DNA from: a virus
Length of the DNA: 57,263 nucleotides
Strand: one strand, 5' to 3'
Virus record (IMG/VR): IMGVR_UViG_3300034156_000030
Coordinates: 1 to 57,263 of that record
This document shows positions 8,701 to 15,591 of the stretch, piece after piece. A program made the position numbers and the translations under genes. Position 1 is the first letter of the stretch. Every line of letters starts with the position of its first letter. Below the pieces are notes generated by a model. It had not been told where the DNA came from. It worked only from the letters and a program-made list of their open reading frames with translations, and ran no database searches.

Positions 8701-9690
8701 AGATTGATATACAGTTAAACAATGATGGGCTATTGCACCTAATTCAAAATTTATTTTATTTACTAGTATATCATATCTTTCTGGTAATAAAAGTTTTCCA
8801 CTGGGTCTAACATCTATTAGTCGTCTAATAATACCAGACTTAGCATCTGTTATATGTATTGGTTTATTAGTTCCAATAAATAACATAGCATGTGATCTCG
8901 CACTATATGATGGTTTATATTTCTCAGTTATTATTATTTCTTCATGAGAAACTATTGAGTTTAATTTTGTATTATCTTCTATCCTTGATAAATCACCATC
9001 GTGTTCTATGGCTATTAAAGGATTAGTCTTAAATGCTTCCGTAGCAAATGATGTATTACTAGTTAATGTTTTAGCTACAAACATTCCATAATATCCTTCA
9101 AATAACTTTTGTAATATATTTAGAAATGTAGATTTACCAGCACCAGAGTCACCATATATCACTATAAATTTTTGTATGAACTTAGAATCACCAGATATTA
9201 TTGAACCAATAGCCCATTCTAACTTAGCTCTTTCTTCTGGAATGTATAATGTACTCATTAATTCTTCATATGCAGATATTGGTCCGGACTCTAGAGGATA
9301 TGATAATTTTCTACTAACATAATCAGTCCTTTTTATATCTGTATTGGAGAAAACTATCTTTGTATCTAGAGTAGTTGCATTATCTGATAATTCTTTCATA
9401 AATAGTTTATAATTCTTCCACATGTTTGATGATGAGCTCATCATATATTTAGTATCTATTTTTCCGTCATAATGTTTTTCTTTTTCTTTTGTGTATTCTT
9501 TTAATTCCATATCCACTAAAGTTTGTACATCATATTCATCATTAGACCATAACTGTTTATCATCATCCCATACAGCATAGAATGATTTTCCACGAATCAT
9601 TAAATCTTTAGAACGACATACTCTAAAGTCAGGAAATATTTCTAAAACTTTATTTTTACTTGTACGCTCTACTATCTTATAGAAATCCAC
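5722..9690 (-). CDS. SF3 helicase - AEP primase - family B DNA polymerase fusion
   Basis: 1322 residues, GTG start 7 nt after AAAGGAG. N-terminal SF3/D5-like helicase: Walker A GDSGAGKST (180-188), Walker B LIAIEHDGD (225-233), motif C FIGTNKP (271-277), arginine finger GIIRR (286-290). Middle part: VIDFDLKD (502-509), GGGIHLHY (537-544) and IEVKIF (561-566), matching the DxD, sxH and third motif of archaeo-eukaryotic primases. C-terminal family B polymerase: ExoI FFDVEVF (699-705, D701/E703), ExoII FNCRRYD (742-748), ExoIII YCGNDVDA (836-843), motif A VIDVASMHP (936-944, D938), motif B KTALNSAYG (1010-1018), motif C IHIKTDS (1061-1067). The first Asp of the usual DTDS is Lys. The C-terminus has six cysteines between 1291 and 1319, a likely metal site. 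The primase assignment is the least certain part. Confidence 0.85.
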   Translation of the reverse strand: MDFYKIVERTSKNKVLEIFPDFRVCRSKDLMIRGKSFYAVWDDDKQLWSNDEYDVQTLVDMELKEYTKEKEKHYDGKIDTKYMMSSSSNMWKNYKLFMKELSDNATTLDTKIVFSNTDIKRTDYVSRKLSYPLESGPISAYEELMSTLYIPEERAKLEWAIGSIISGDSKFIQKFIVIYGDSGAGKSTFLNILQKLFEGYYGMFVAKTLTSNTSFATEAFKTNPLIAIEHDGDLSRIEDNTKLNSIVSHEEIIITEKYKPSYSARSHAMLFIGTNKPIHITDAKSGIIRRLIDVRPSGKLLLPERYDILVNKINFELGAIAHHCLTVYQSMGSKYYSNYKPIDMMMQTDIFFNFVEDSYEVFKSQEWTTLSQAYSMYKIYCDEALITYKLQKHKFREELKSYFFEFYDVTRIDDKQVRSVYKDFIGKALHDKTYKKSEIIKKASFVLEETNSIIDEILSECQAQYATEEEIPKNKWEKVKIKLKSIDTKKIHYVRPPENHIVIDFDLKDSSGKKSVELNIEEASKWPLTYAEFSKSGGGIHLHYIYDGDVQRLSRVYSEGIEVKIFTGQASLRRKLSKCNNSPVATINSGLPLKGDSKLINFNAVQSEKGLRDLIARNLHKEIHPGTKPSIDFIQKILEDAYKSGIKYDVTDMRPKILAFANNSSNQSDYCIKLISKMQFASEEISNSTEEYINDDLIFFDVEVFPNLFIIVWKKKGGNKVKMINPSSKDVEALMKFKLIGFNCRRYDNHILYARYIGYSNEQLYLLSQKIIGDSKNCLFGEAYNISYTDAYDYLSAGNKMSLKKWEIKLGIHHQELGLPWDQEVPEHMWDLVADYCGNDVDATEAVFNYTAGDWAARQILAALSGLTVNDTTNTHSTRIVFGKDRKTQDKLVYTDLSIMFPGYKFENGKSTYRGIEVGEGGYVESIPGMYSNVVVIDVASMHPTSIEELNLFGPYTKNYSDLKKGRIAIKHKDFDTLKVLLDGKIWPFIENALSDKPLFTLKDVSNGLKTALNSAYGLTSASFENPFRDPRNKDNIVAKRGALFMIDLKYAVEEKGYAAIHIKTDSIKLAIPDADPDIIDFIFAFGKKYGYEFELEDTYSRFCLVNDAVYIARVKGWEESKSKDLIESRGWTATGTQFAQPYVFKTLFSKEELCFEDMRETKSVSQGALYIDMDETIEGQHEYHFVGKVGAFCPIKVGCGGGTLYRMKDDKYYSATGTKGFKWLEAEMVKSLDRNSDIDLSYYETLVDSAVEDISKYGDFDWFVSDDPERMQQELAPIGFDDIPPWLPECPKKTDCVNCINWTTDSTGPNSCKLGYDCMPF

Positions 9691-9712
9691 ATGTTGTCTC
9701 CTTTCTACTATT

Positions 9713-9908
9713 TTGTTACTGTTACACTTTTATTTTAAACTATATTATATATATACTTTTTTCTCACGTGTAAAGGTAAGAAAAAAAGTGTAACAATGTA
9801 ACAAAAAAGCACTAAAATAGACATTTTTTAACAAAAAAGCACTAAAATATCATAATTATACAAAAACACAAAAAACTCGAAAATAAAAGTGTAACAGAAA
9901 GTGTAACA
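9713..9908 (-). other. AT-rich iteron region, candidate replication origin
   Basis: 196 bp without a gene between the replication fusion protein and the next operon. AAGTGTAACA-type repeats occur at 9786-9796, 9887-9896 and 9899-9908 on the plus strand and once inverted at 9719-9731. A shorter GTAACA is at 9798-9803. A second direct repeat, ACAAAAAAGCACTAAAATA, stands at 9801-9819 and 9831-9849 with a 30-bp period. A run of alternating AT (about 9740-9757) could be an unwinding element. Repeats plus an AT-rich block next to helicase-primase-polymerase are typical of an origin. Operator function for a repressor is the alternative. Confidence 0.5.
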
Positions 9909-10442
9909 TTATATTGGATAATTTTCCAGCATATAAGCACTCATTTGATACCAAATCTCAACTTTTCGTTGGTCTTTTCTCGGATTCTTCAATGGAAATA
10001 ATCCACCATATCCATTCTTTTCATATCGTCTGTAGACTAGCACTTCTATTTTATCGTATATTAAATTATCTATACTTCTGTTAGGTCGCATAAATATATC
10101 ATCATATGGCGATAGTGATAAGTTATCTAATAATATAAAAATCCACTCACTTGGCGTCTTTTCCCAAGAGCTATCTATAGTCTCAAACTCAAGTCTATAT
10201 GATAATCCTATTAACATTTCAAGAACTGAACAACAATCCTCATCTAGGTGAGATAAAGAAAAGGCAGGGTTGTACCCAACCTCCTCTTCAAATTTTTGTC
10301 GCCATTGTTTACCATCTTCAATTCTATTATCATCATTCGGAACAAGTGAATAAAATTTTATATCGTGCAAACTGCTTAATAATATACTATATTCCTTTGA
10401 ATTATCCACTAAATTACAAAGGAATCCTAGATAATCAAGCAT
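9909..10442 (-). CDS. Conserved phage protein, unknown function
   Basis: 177 residues from an ATG that overlaps the TGA of the preceding gene (ATGCTTGA), the coupled start I prefer; a GTG 36 nt upstream is the alternative. The sequence is acidic and Tyr/Trp-rich, with EDGKQWRQKF, CSVLEMLIGLSYRLEFE and a C-terminal block GYGGLFPLKNPRKDQRKVEI that I recognise from many phages of Gram-positive gut bacteria, always without a known role. No transmembrane segment or catalytic motif is apparent. It forms an operon with the membrane protein gene just upstream and ends at the candidate origin. Confidence 0.78.
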   Translation of the reverse strand: MLDYLGFLCNLVDNSKEYSILLSSLHDIKFYSLVPNDDNRIEDGKQWRQKFEEEVGYNPAFSLSHLDEDCCSVLEMLIGLSYRLEFETIDSSWEKTPSEWIFILLDNLSLSPYDDIFMRPNRSIDNLIYDKIEVLVYRRYEKNGYGGLFPLKNPRKDQRKVEIWYQMSAYMLENYPI

Positions 10443-11283
10443 CTGGTTTATTGCCTTTACGCTTAGCATATCTTTCACGAGGGCTAAGATTCGCTTTTAT
10501 TTGTACAGGTGCTAAATCAGCAAATGAACCAATAACAGCAATGATTTCGTAGTCTACAGAATTGAATTCATTACGTACGTATAAGGCTTCATTAGGATTA
10601 GCGGCTATTTGAGTTAAGGCATTATACCCAAATACTATATCTGGGTCCTCTATTAATGACTCAGTTTCATCAGACATCTTATTATCAACGGTATGATAAT
10701 AAACAGTCTCTTTATCGTTATGGTCTCCACCCTCAGTAAATTCTAAGTAGTCTATTACGTACGGCTCAGGATTATTAAAGACGTTTCTGGCTATCATACT
10801 TTCTTCAGTTTCACCAGCATCATCTGTCTCTGGACCTTCATCTTCCTCATTATAGGAAATTTTATCTGGTTCTAGGGCAGGCTTTTTACTTGTTAAATTA
10901 TACATTTTTTTTGCCTGCTCATACGGATTAGCATCTAGAGATGAACGAACAAGTGGATTATTATTCGTCCGTTCTACTTGAGATTCACCATATTCTTCAT
11001 CAGTCATCCCGTTATCAACATCTAAAGCACCATTCGTCGCTCTCTTTCCTCGAGTATTTTCTGATATCATTTGTATCTCGGCCAAATCCTCATTATAACT
11101 TTTCATGGCACTTGCATAACCAGTTTGATAAGCCACATTTCGAACACTATCTATCTCCTCTTGTAAAAGGTTTTCATAGAATTCCTCATATTTCTTCTTA
11201 CCTACAAAGAATCCTATAGTTACTCCCAATGAAAATATTATAGCATTTATAAGCATAGTTCCTCTAGTATCAAAATTATTCAT
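10435..11283 (-). CDS. Membrane-anchored acidic phage protein
   Basis: 282 residues, ATG nine nt after GAGGAGG. Residues 10-27 (MLINAIIFSLGVTIGFFVG) form one N-terminal transmembrane segment followed by a charged helix (KKKYEEFYENLLQEEIDSV), then a long acidic, low-complexity region. The last 100 residues are more ordered (PYVIDYLEFTEGG, TVYYHTVDNKMSDE, ALYVRNEFNSVDYEII) and match a C-terminal pattern common in phage proteins of unknown function encoded near DUF6353-like membrane proteins. It would sit at the host membrane with its bulk in the cytoplasm or outside; the topology is not decidable here. Confidence 0.78.
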   Translation of the reverse strand: MNNFDTRGTMLINAIIFSLGVTIGFFVGKKKYEEFYENLLQEEIDSVRNVAYQTGYASAMKSYNEDLAEIQMISENTRGKRATNGALDVDNGMTDEEYGESQVERTNNNPLVRSSLDANPYEQAKKMYNLTSKKPALEPDKISYNEEDEGPETDDAGETEESMIARNVFNNPEPYVIDYLEFTEGGDHNDKETVYYHTVDNKMSDETESLIEDPDIVFGYNALTQIAANPNEALYVRNEFNSVDYEIIAVIGSFADLAPVQIKANLSPRERYAKRKGNKPDA

Positions 11284-11315
11284 CTTTATTATCCTCCTCT
11301 TATTTTAATCAGAAT

Positions 11316-11570
11316 CTACTTCTTTATCATTTTTCCTAATAAAGTGACTTTATAGTCATCTTTTTCATCTGGATTTTGTGACTCGATAACTGTTAATTTA
11401 AATTCCATTATTATCATACTTAAACTACTACCTCTTACTGGTATAGTGTTTTCAGCATTTTTGGATGCTTCTAAGAATCGCATTGCGGCATCAGCTTCAA
11501 TCTTGTTTTTACCTTGGTATATTACACAAGACGCTACCATGCCTTCTTGAAATTCTAATGAATTACTCAT
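11316..11570 (-). CDS. Small protein of a local paralogue family (a)
   Basis: 84 residues, ATG after AGAGGAGATGATTAA. Pattern: hydrophobic strand (VASCVIYQG), Ala-rich helix (EADAAMRFLEASKNAENTIPV), then alternating strands (IIMEFKLTVIES, DYKVTLLGKMI). The proteins at 11907-12194 and 13214-13477 share this order and an AAxxMFxF-like helix, so the three look like diverged tandem duplicates. Function unknown; no catalytic residues stand out. Confidence 0.75.
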   Translation of the reverse strand: MSNSLEFQEGMVASCVIYQGKNKIEADAAMRFLEASKNAENTIPVRGSSLSMIIMEFKLTVIESQNPDEKDDYKVTLLGKMIKK

Positions 11571-11590
11571 TTAATCATCTCCTCTCAGAC

Positions 11591-11845
11591 TTACAATATT
11601 AAATCTTTTAAAGAAATGACTTCTCCATTAATATCAATAATTTTATAATCTTTTCTTGATAAAACATGTACGATCTCTTTAAATTTATCTGGATTCATCA
11701 CGACGAATGATAATTCATAATCAGTTGCATCTTTATCGTGTCTTGGTGTTTTAGTTAATAATGATATCGAACTTTCAGTAATTAGACTTATCATTTTTTC
11801 AGTCAGCATAGACATAATATATTGTTTAAATTCATCTTCTGACAT
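11591..11845 (-). CDS. Small phage protein, start possibly at an ATT 36 nt upstream
   Basis: 84 residues from the ATG at 11845, but that ATG has no ribosome site close by. An in-frame ATT at 11881 lies 7 nt after AAAGGGG, which would add IDNEETLNHQKY and give 96 residues. The protein has an amphipathic first half (FKQYIMSMLTEKMISLI) and a C-terminus with FKEIVHVLSRKDYKIIDING. No function recognised. It sits in the array of small genes between 11.3 and 13.8 kb. Confidence 0.7.
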   Translation of the reverse strand: MSEDEFKQYIMSMLTEKMISLITESSISLLTKTPRHDKDATDYELSFVVMNPDKFKEIVHVLSRKDYKIIDINGEVISLKDLIL

Positions 11846-11906
11846 ATATTTCTGATGATTAAGTGTCTCCTCATTATCAATCGATATTCCCCTTTCGAAT
11901 TAAATA

Positions 11907-12194
11907 TTAATGTACAATATCCCAAACCCTTAGTTCAAGTAAAATACCCTTTGCTACTACTTTGTATGTTATTTTATTAGTATTTAAACCATCCAATTCA
12001 ATAACAACTTCTTCTATTTCCAATACAAAGTTACATATTTCATCTGGTACCTCGTCTATATAAGCACCACTCATCGTAATAGGAATAAATAATTTTTCTT
12101 TTCTCATATTTTCTAAAGTATTAAAGAAATGCATAGCTTCAGCAGCATTGGTGTCGTTATACATGATAACACGTGCATCATCACCATCTACCAT
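11907..12194 (-). CDS. Small protein of a local paralogue family (b)
   Basis: 95 residues, ATG after GAGGTGTTAAT. ARVIMYNDTNAAEAMHFFNTL is followed by strands FVLEIEEVVIEL and ITYKVVAKGILLELRV. The order matches the neighbours at 11316-11570 and 13214-13477, consistent with duplication and divergence of one small alpha/beta protein. No known motif; function unknown. Confidence 0.73.
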   Translation of the reverse strand: MVDGDDARVIMYNDTNAAEAMHFFNTLENMRKEKLFIPITMSGAYIDEVPDEICNFVLEIEEVVIELDGLNTNKITYKVVAKGILLELRVWDIVH

Positions 12195-12207
12195 ATTAAC
12201 ACCTCAA

Positions 12208-12414
12208 CTATCTTCCAATATCTATTTCTTCTACTCTAGAACCATTTAATAACTTATTTCTTTGACGTTCTAGGGTTTCTAGTGATTTTAGTAATAACTG
12301 TGTTGCTACACTTTCAGGAGTATCTAATTTTGTAATGGCATCTTTAACATTATGTATATCTTTATCTAGTTTTTCAAGAAAATCTAAAGCTTCTTTAAAT
12401 GTTTTAAAGTTCAT
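12208..12414 (-). CDS. Small coiled-coil protein
   Basis: 68 residues, ATG after AAAGGAGGTATTTGTT. Almost wholly helical and charged (FKEALDFLEKLDKDIHNVKDA, LLLKSLETLERQRNKLL) with leucine heptads, so a short dimeric coiled coil is likely. No function recognised; part of the small-gene array. Confidence 0.72.
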   Translation of the reverse strand: MNFKTFKEALDFLEKLDKDIHNVKDAITKLDTPESVATQLLLKSLETLERQRNKLLNGSRVEEIDIGR

Positions 12415-12428
12415 AACAAATACCTCCT

Positions 12429-12749
12429 TTAATCAAAACACATTCGCCATTTACCTTTTTCATATCTGTCGGCTCGTTCTCCATCGTCGTTAATATCCAT
12501 AGTTTCATAATCAGAGTCATCATCCAACCAGTATAATTCACAGACAACATTTTTTAATGTTTTATGATTTACTATCATGTAACATTTTTTCTTTTTAAAC
12601 AAGTATAAATCATTTGGGGTAATCATTGTAAATATCTCATAAATAGGAAAACCATCTTCGTCAACAAAGATATTGTTATCTCTATCATAATACATACCGA
12701 TTGAATCACCGTTATATTCCGGAGGTATATCAAATGGTTGCGTATACAT
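12429..12749 (-). CDS. Small ITPNDLYLFKK-family protein (a)
   Basis: 106 residues from the ATG at 12749, which has TAAGG nine nt upstream. The stronger site AAAGGAG is followed at the usual distance by ATA, and a GTG start at 12773 is also open, so the start is unsettled. YYDRDNNIFVDEDGFPIYEIF and ITPNDLYLFKKKK recur in the next gene (12770-13015) and, more loosely, in 13493-13702. The three are tandem paralogues. Function unknown; the acidic C-terminus (DDDSDYETMDINDDGERAD) is unique to this copy. Confidence 0.7.
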   Translation of the reverse strand: MYTQPFDIPPEYNGDSIGMYYDRDNNIFVDEDGFPIYEIFTMITPNDLYLFKKKKCYMIVNHKTLKNVVCELYWLDDDSDYETMDINDDGERADRYEKGKWRMCFD

Positions 12750-12769
12750 AGAATGATACCTTATAATAA

Positions 12770-13015
12770 TCACTCCTTTTTCTCATACATTGTATTATCC
12801 ACATCTATTGTTGGTAAAATATCATACGTCCATTTTAATTCATAAGTTATATTGTCATATTTTTTATGTTGAATTTTTATGTTAGTTTTATTTTTTTTGA
12901 ATAGATATAAGTCATTAGGAGTAATTGCTGTGAATATATCAAATAATATTATTCCATCTGTGTCAATAAATATATTGTTTATTTTGTCATAATACAAAGG
13001 AATATTATATATCAC
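12770..13015 (-). CDS. Small ITPNDLYLFKK-family protein (b)
   Basis: 81 residues from the second GTG, 8 nt after AAAGGAG; the first GTG touches the ribosome site. YYDKINNIFIDTDG and ITPNDLYLFKKNK align with the gene downstream, pointing to a local duplication. Lys/Asn-rich, no cysteine, no transmembrane segment. Function unknown. Confidence 0.7.
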   Translation of the reverse strand: MIYNIPLYYDKINNIFIDTDGIILFDIFTAITPNDLYLFKKNKTNIKIQHKKYDNITYELKWTYDILPTIDVDNTMYEKKE

Positions 13016-13034
13016 AGTAATCACTCCTTTTAAC

Positions 13035-13208
13035 TTATACTTTAGGATTGTTTAACTGTTTTTCAATTGAATCTATTTGTGCTTGTAACATGTCTACTTT
13101 CGTAGCGTATGTCGCAATTGCTATCCGATGTTGAACTTGAACCTCAGCAAGTTCTAATTTCTTAGATCTTAACTGAAGTTCAAGATATTTACTATCTGAT
13201 GTTATCAA
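13035..13208 (-). CDS. Small coiled-coil protein, TTG start
   Basis: 57 residues from a TTG that stands 7 nt after GAGGTG. The protein is one long helix (LELQLRSKKLELAEVQVQHR, ATKVDMLQAQIDSIEKQL) with leucine/isoleucine heptads, so an oligomeric coiled coil is likely. Leader (AGGTGATTATT then TTG) is nearly identical to that of the next gene upstream, which may be a duplicated initiation region. Function unknown. Confidence 0.62.
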   Translation of the reverse strand: MITSDSKYLELQLRSKKLELAEVQVQHRIAIATYATKVDMLQAQIDSIEKQLNNPKV

Positions 13209-13213
13209 AATAA

Positions 13214-13477
13214 TCACCTCACTTTTAGTATAAATATACCTTTTATGGTTACTTTAAATCTTAAATTAAGTCTGTCCTCTATTTGTTGATCATAAGTTTC
13301 AAATAAGACGTCTGTTACTTTAATCCGAATATTATTTTCAATAAACATAAATGGTTCTTTGGATTCTTTCACAGCTGAAGCAAAATTAAACATATTAGCA
13401 GCGTCATCATGTTTTTCTGTATCTATAATGATCATGGACACGTCAGCATAACAGCACTTATCTAATGTTATTCTCAA
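13214..13477 (-). CDS. Small protein of a local paralogue family (c), TTG start
   Basis: 87 residues from a TTG placed 7 nt after GAGGTG. DVSMIIIDTEKHDDAANMF and the strands RFKVTIKGIFILKV match the layout of the proteins at 11316-11570 and 11907-12194. Its stop codon overlaps the leader of the coiled-coil gene that follows. Function unknown. Confidence 0.66.
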   Translation of the reverse strand: MRITLDKCCYADVSMIIIDTEKHDDAANMFNFASAVKESKEPFMFIENNIRIKVTDVLFETYDQQIEDRLNLRFKVTIKGIFILKVR

Positions 13478-13492
13478 AATAATCACCTCTTT

Positions 13493-13702
13493 CTATTCAT
13501 CATAATAATCTACTAATATCTCACATAATATTTTTCTGTCATATCTATGAGGAAATACACAGTTTCCAGGATCTCTTCTAAATAAGAAAATATCATTGGT
13601 AGTTAGGAAATCAAATATATTGTATATCTCATTATAAAAATCTTCATAAAATATGTTTTTTTCTGTATCGTAAAAGATATACAATATACTATCATATCCC
13701 AT
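13493..13702 (-). CDS. Small ITPNDLYLFKK-family protein (c)
   Basis: 69 residues from the ATG at 13702, 7 nt after GAGGAGGG. An ATG at 13729, preceded by GGAGG, would add MINLEEGIE. YDTEKNIFYED and TTNDIFLFRRD align with YYDKINNIFID and ITPNDLYLFKK of the two paralogues downstream, and that alignment supports the shorter form. Function unknown. Confidence 0.66.
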   Translation of the reverse strand: MGYDSILYIFYDTEKNIFYEDFYNEIYNIFDFLTTNDIFLFRRDPGNCVFPHRYDRKILCEILVDYYDE

Positions 13703-13874
13703 TTCTATGCCCTCCTCTAGATTAATCATATTTCTAGTCCTCCTATTTCGGATAATGTGGAATAAAGGTCTAAGAAACATCCATCCTGATCTGTACTCAT
13801 TATACCATTATCAAATAAATACAAATCAGGATAATCAAAGATGTCTCTGTAGAAACTTCCACTACCTACAAAGT

Positions 13875-14825
13875 TTAGACCTTTTGTACTGTGAAAAGAT
13901 CGTAGATAACTCCGTCGACATTAAAGTCAAGTAGGATACTATTTTCATGACCATTTACGAAATCTCTAGCTCTTGGTCTGTCGCCATCAAATATTCCGAA
14001 GTCGATGAAGTCATCACCAGCGCCTAGAACCCAACCAACAACTGCTCCAGCTTGAGACCTAGGAATTCCGAGAGAATCATATACTTCATTTAGGAATACA
14101 TGACCTCTTGCTCTTAACATGTCATTGAAGTAGTTCTGCTGAGCTTTTAAGAACATGAGATTATATTCTGCGGTTTTAGTCCACTGAGAACACATCTGAT
14201 CAAAGAATCTAGCATATGTGCTGAGGCCATTAGGGTCTTGTTCCACGATAGTTTTCTTTTCAGCTTTATGCTTAACACCATCAGTATCTGTGTAGGCGGC
14301 TTGAGTTATTTCATTAGCTCTTAGACCATTTTTATACATGTAGTCAGCTTGTTCTCCATGTTCCTCAACAACTCTCTTACGATATGCTGCAAAGCCCTCT
14401 TCAACCGCTTTAAAGGCTGCTACAAGAGCCAAATTTCTTTTCTTCATGATATTATGCCCACCAATTATACAGGCGATAGACGCGGCTCCTATAGCGATAG
14501 GAAGGCCATACAATTTTAGTAGTTCTGCGCCAGTTTGAAGATATGTTACCGCCAAATCTTTTCTTTTGTCGTTTTCAGTGTACTCATCTCTAGATATGGT
14601 TCCGTCTAATACCATATCCCAGCCCTCATGAACTTTATCAATCTTATCTTTATGTTCGTCTAAAACATACTCAATCTTTAGAGTTGCTTGACAAGCTAAC
14701 ACGGTTGATGTAATTATGCCGATTACACCAACTCCCAATAATAACTCAGGACTATTTTTTTGCAAGGCTAGTCCACTAGTACCCTTTAATTTAGCAAGAC
14801 CGTTCGTAACTTTTTCGAAATTCAT
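13875..14825 (-). CDS. DUF6353-like phage membrane protein, copy 1
   Basis: 316 residues, ATG after GAGGAGAATATTATT. Two hydrophobic segments: 27-46 (LLLGVGVIGIITSTVLACQA) and about 107-124 (GLPIAIGAASIACIIGGHNI), separated by a charged helix (KIEYVLDEHKDKIDKVHEGW). A soluble C-terminal half ends with YDSLGIPRSQAGAVVGWVLG and FGIFDGDRPRARDFVNG. The protein at 24909-25748 has the same plan (NSPTILTGVAVAG, LGLVTIGCIIGANH, YYKLGLPDIQLGEQMGW), so the phage keeps two diverged copies. This family is common in phages of Gram-positive hosts and has no known function. A promoter box with a structured leader lies upstream. Confidence 0.8.
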   Translation of the reverse strand: MNFEKVTNGLAKLKGTSGLALQKNSPELLLGVGVIGIITSTVLACQATLKIEYVLDEHKDKIDKVHEGWDMVLDGTISRDEYTENDKRKDLAVTYLQTGAELLKLYGLPIAIGAASIACIIGGHNIMKKRNLALVAAFKAVEEGFAAYRKRVVEEHGEQADYMYKNGLRANEITQAAYTDTDGVKHKAEKKTIVEQDPNGLSTYARFFDQMCSQWTKTAEYNLMFLKAQQNYFNDMLRARGHVFLNEVYDSLGIPRSQAGAVVGWVLGAGDDFIDFGIFDGDRPRARDFVNGHENSILLDFNVDGVIYDLFTVQKV

Positions 14826-14863
14826 AATAATATTCTCCTCTCAAAATACGGTTAATGTTGGTG

Positions 14864-14931
14864 AAAAAAGAAGAGTGTTGATTATTTTACTAATCTTGAT
14901 TCCTGTCTGCACATGGGAATCCATACTCTTC
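14864..14931 (-). ncRNA. Structured leader with U-run, possible attenuator or small RNA
   Basis: Between the promoter box at 14932-14957 and the DUF6353-like gene. On the minus strand GAAGAGT (14931-14925) can pair with ACTCTTC (14876-14870), followed by six T. Inside, GATTCC pairs with GGAATC and GATT with AATC, a three-way junction. If transcription starts 6-7 nt after the -10 box, the first arm is mostly untranscribed and only the inner hairpins and U-run remain. A 27-codon ORF starting ATGGATTCC at the predicted +1 is also open. Confidence 0.35.
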
Positions 14932-14957
14932 ATTAAACACCATGTTATTTCTGCGAG
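14932..14957 (-). promoter_or_regulatory. YTCGC-N15-TWTAAT promoter box, copy 10
   Basis: Minus strand: CTCGC (14957-14953), 15 nt, TTTAAT (14937-14932) then GAAGA. The upstream element lies in the last codons of the 14945-15157 gene (TCG CAG AAA TAA). It faces the DUF6353-like gene 107 nt away. Confidence 0.55.
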
Positions 14958-15157
14958 TTTATTATAGTACTAATTGATTTTAACAATTCACACTTTCTGA
15001 AAAGTCTATTTCCTAAATCTTTTATATTATGTCGAAGTTTTGTTTTTGTTTCGGGTGCATTTGTTTCACCCACATTTGATAACTCGGTTTCTAGACTATC
15101 AATTTGTTTATCCAAATCAATTACATCATTTATTAACATTTCAATTTTATTAGTCAT
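14945..15157 (-). CDS. Small coiled-coil protein
   Basis: 70 residues, ATG after AAAGGAGGCATATAAT. MLINDVIDLDKQIDSLETELS and KLRHNIKDLGNRLF are amphipathic with heptad leucines. Its final codons are also the upstream half of a promoter box. Function unknown. Confidence 0.72.
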   Translation of the reverse strand: MTNKIEMLINDVIDLDKQIDSLETELSNVGETNAPETKTKLRHNIKDLGNRLFRKCELLKSISTIINSQK

Positions 15158-15175
15158 ATTATATGCCTCCTTTTT

Positions 15176-15385
15176 TTATTCATCATTCAAAGCTGTTACT
15201 TCCCAATGCTTAGCAGGCGTACTATAATATATGGTATTATCGTCGCCACGTACATCAAGAAGTATCTCTCCAAAGTCTTCAGGTTTTGGAGATGGAAATT
15301 TAGTAATAACAACACCAGTTGTTTCATTATTTTTGTTTTTTACTGTATCCATCAATGCTGGTTCTAAATCTTTAAAATAAGACAC
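15176..15385 (-). CDS. Small phage protein, GTG start
   Basis: 69 residues from GTG, after GGGAGGTGTAAT; the ATG one base earlier is in another frame. Beta-rich small protein (TTGVVITKF, GEILLDVRGDDNTIYYS, HWEVTALN). No motif recognised; located in the small-gene array. Confidence 0.68.
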   Translation of the reverse strand: MSYFKDLEPALMDTVKNKNNETTGVVITKFPSPKPEDFGEILLDVRGDDNTIYYSTPAKHWEVTALNDE

Positions 15386-15396
15386 ATTACACCTCC

Positions 15397-15591
15397 CTAA
15401 ATCTCATATAAATCAATTTTATTCACAGTTATTTCCACATCAAAATCTCTAAGTTTAATAGTGATTAATCGTTGGTCCTTATAAACAAAAGGATGTATTC
15501 GAAGTACAACTGCTGGTTGAAATGCGTATTCTTTAAAAGATTCTATTTTCTCATTTGAATTAGTAAAGATAACCGCACTACCCATTTTCAT
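15397..15591 (-). CDS. Small beta-rich protein
   Basis: 64 residues, ATG after AAGGAGTGCATATATA. Strands SAVIFTNSN, AVVLRIHPF, RLITIKLRDFDVEITVN suggest a small barrel; no catalytic residues are obvious. Function unknown. Confidence 0.7.
   Translation of the reverse strand: MKMGSAVIFTNSNEKIESFKEYAFQPAVVLRIHPFVYKDQRLITIKLRDFDVEITVNKIDLYEI

Noticed and set aside
13726-13800. Short minus-strand frame just after the DUF6353-like gene (24 codons from ATG, about 50 open codons)
   Set aside because: Stop overlaps a possible ATG of the next gene (ATGA), which hints at coupling, but no start codon has a ribosome site, so it is not called.
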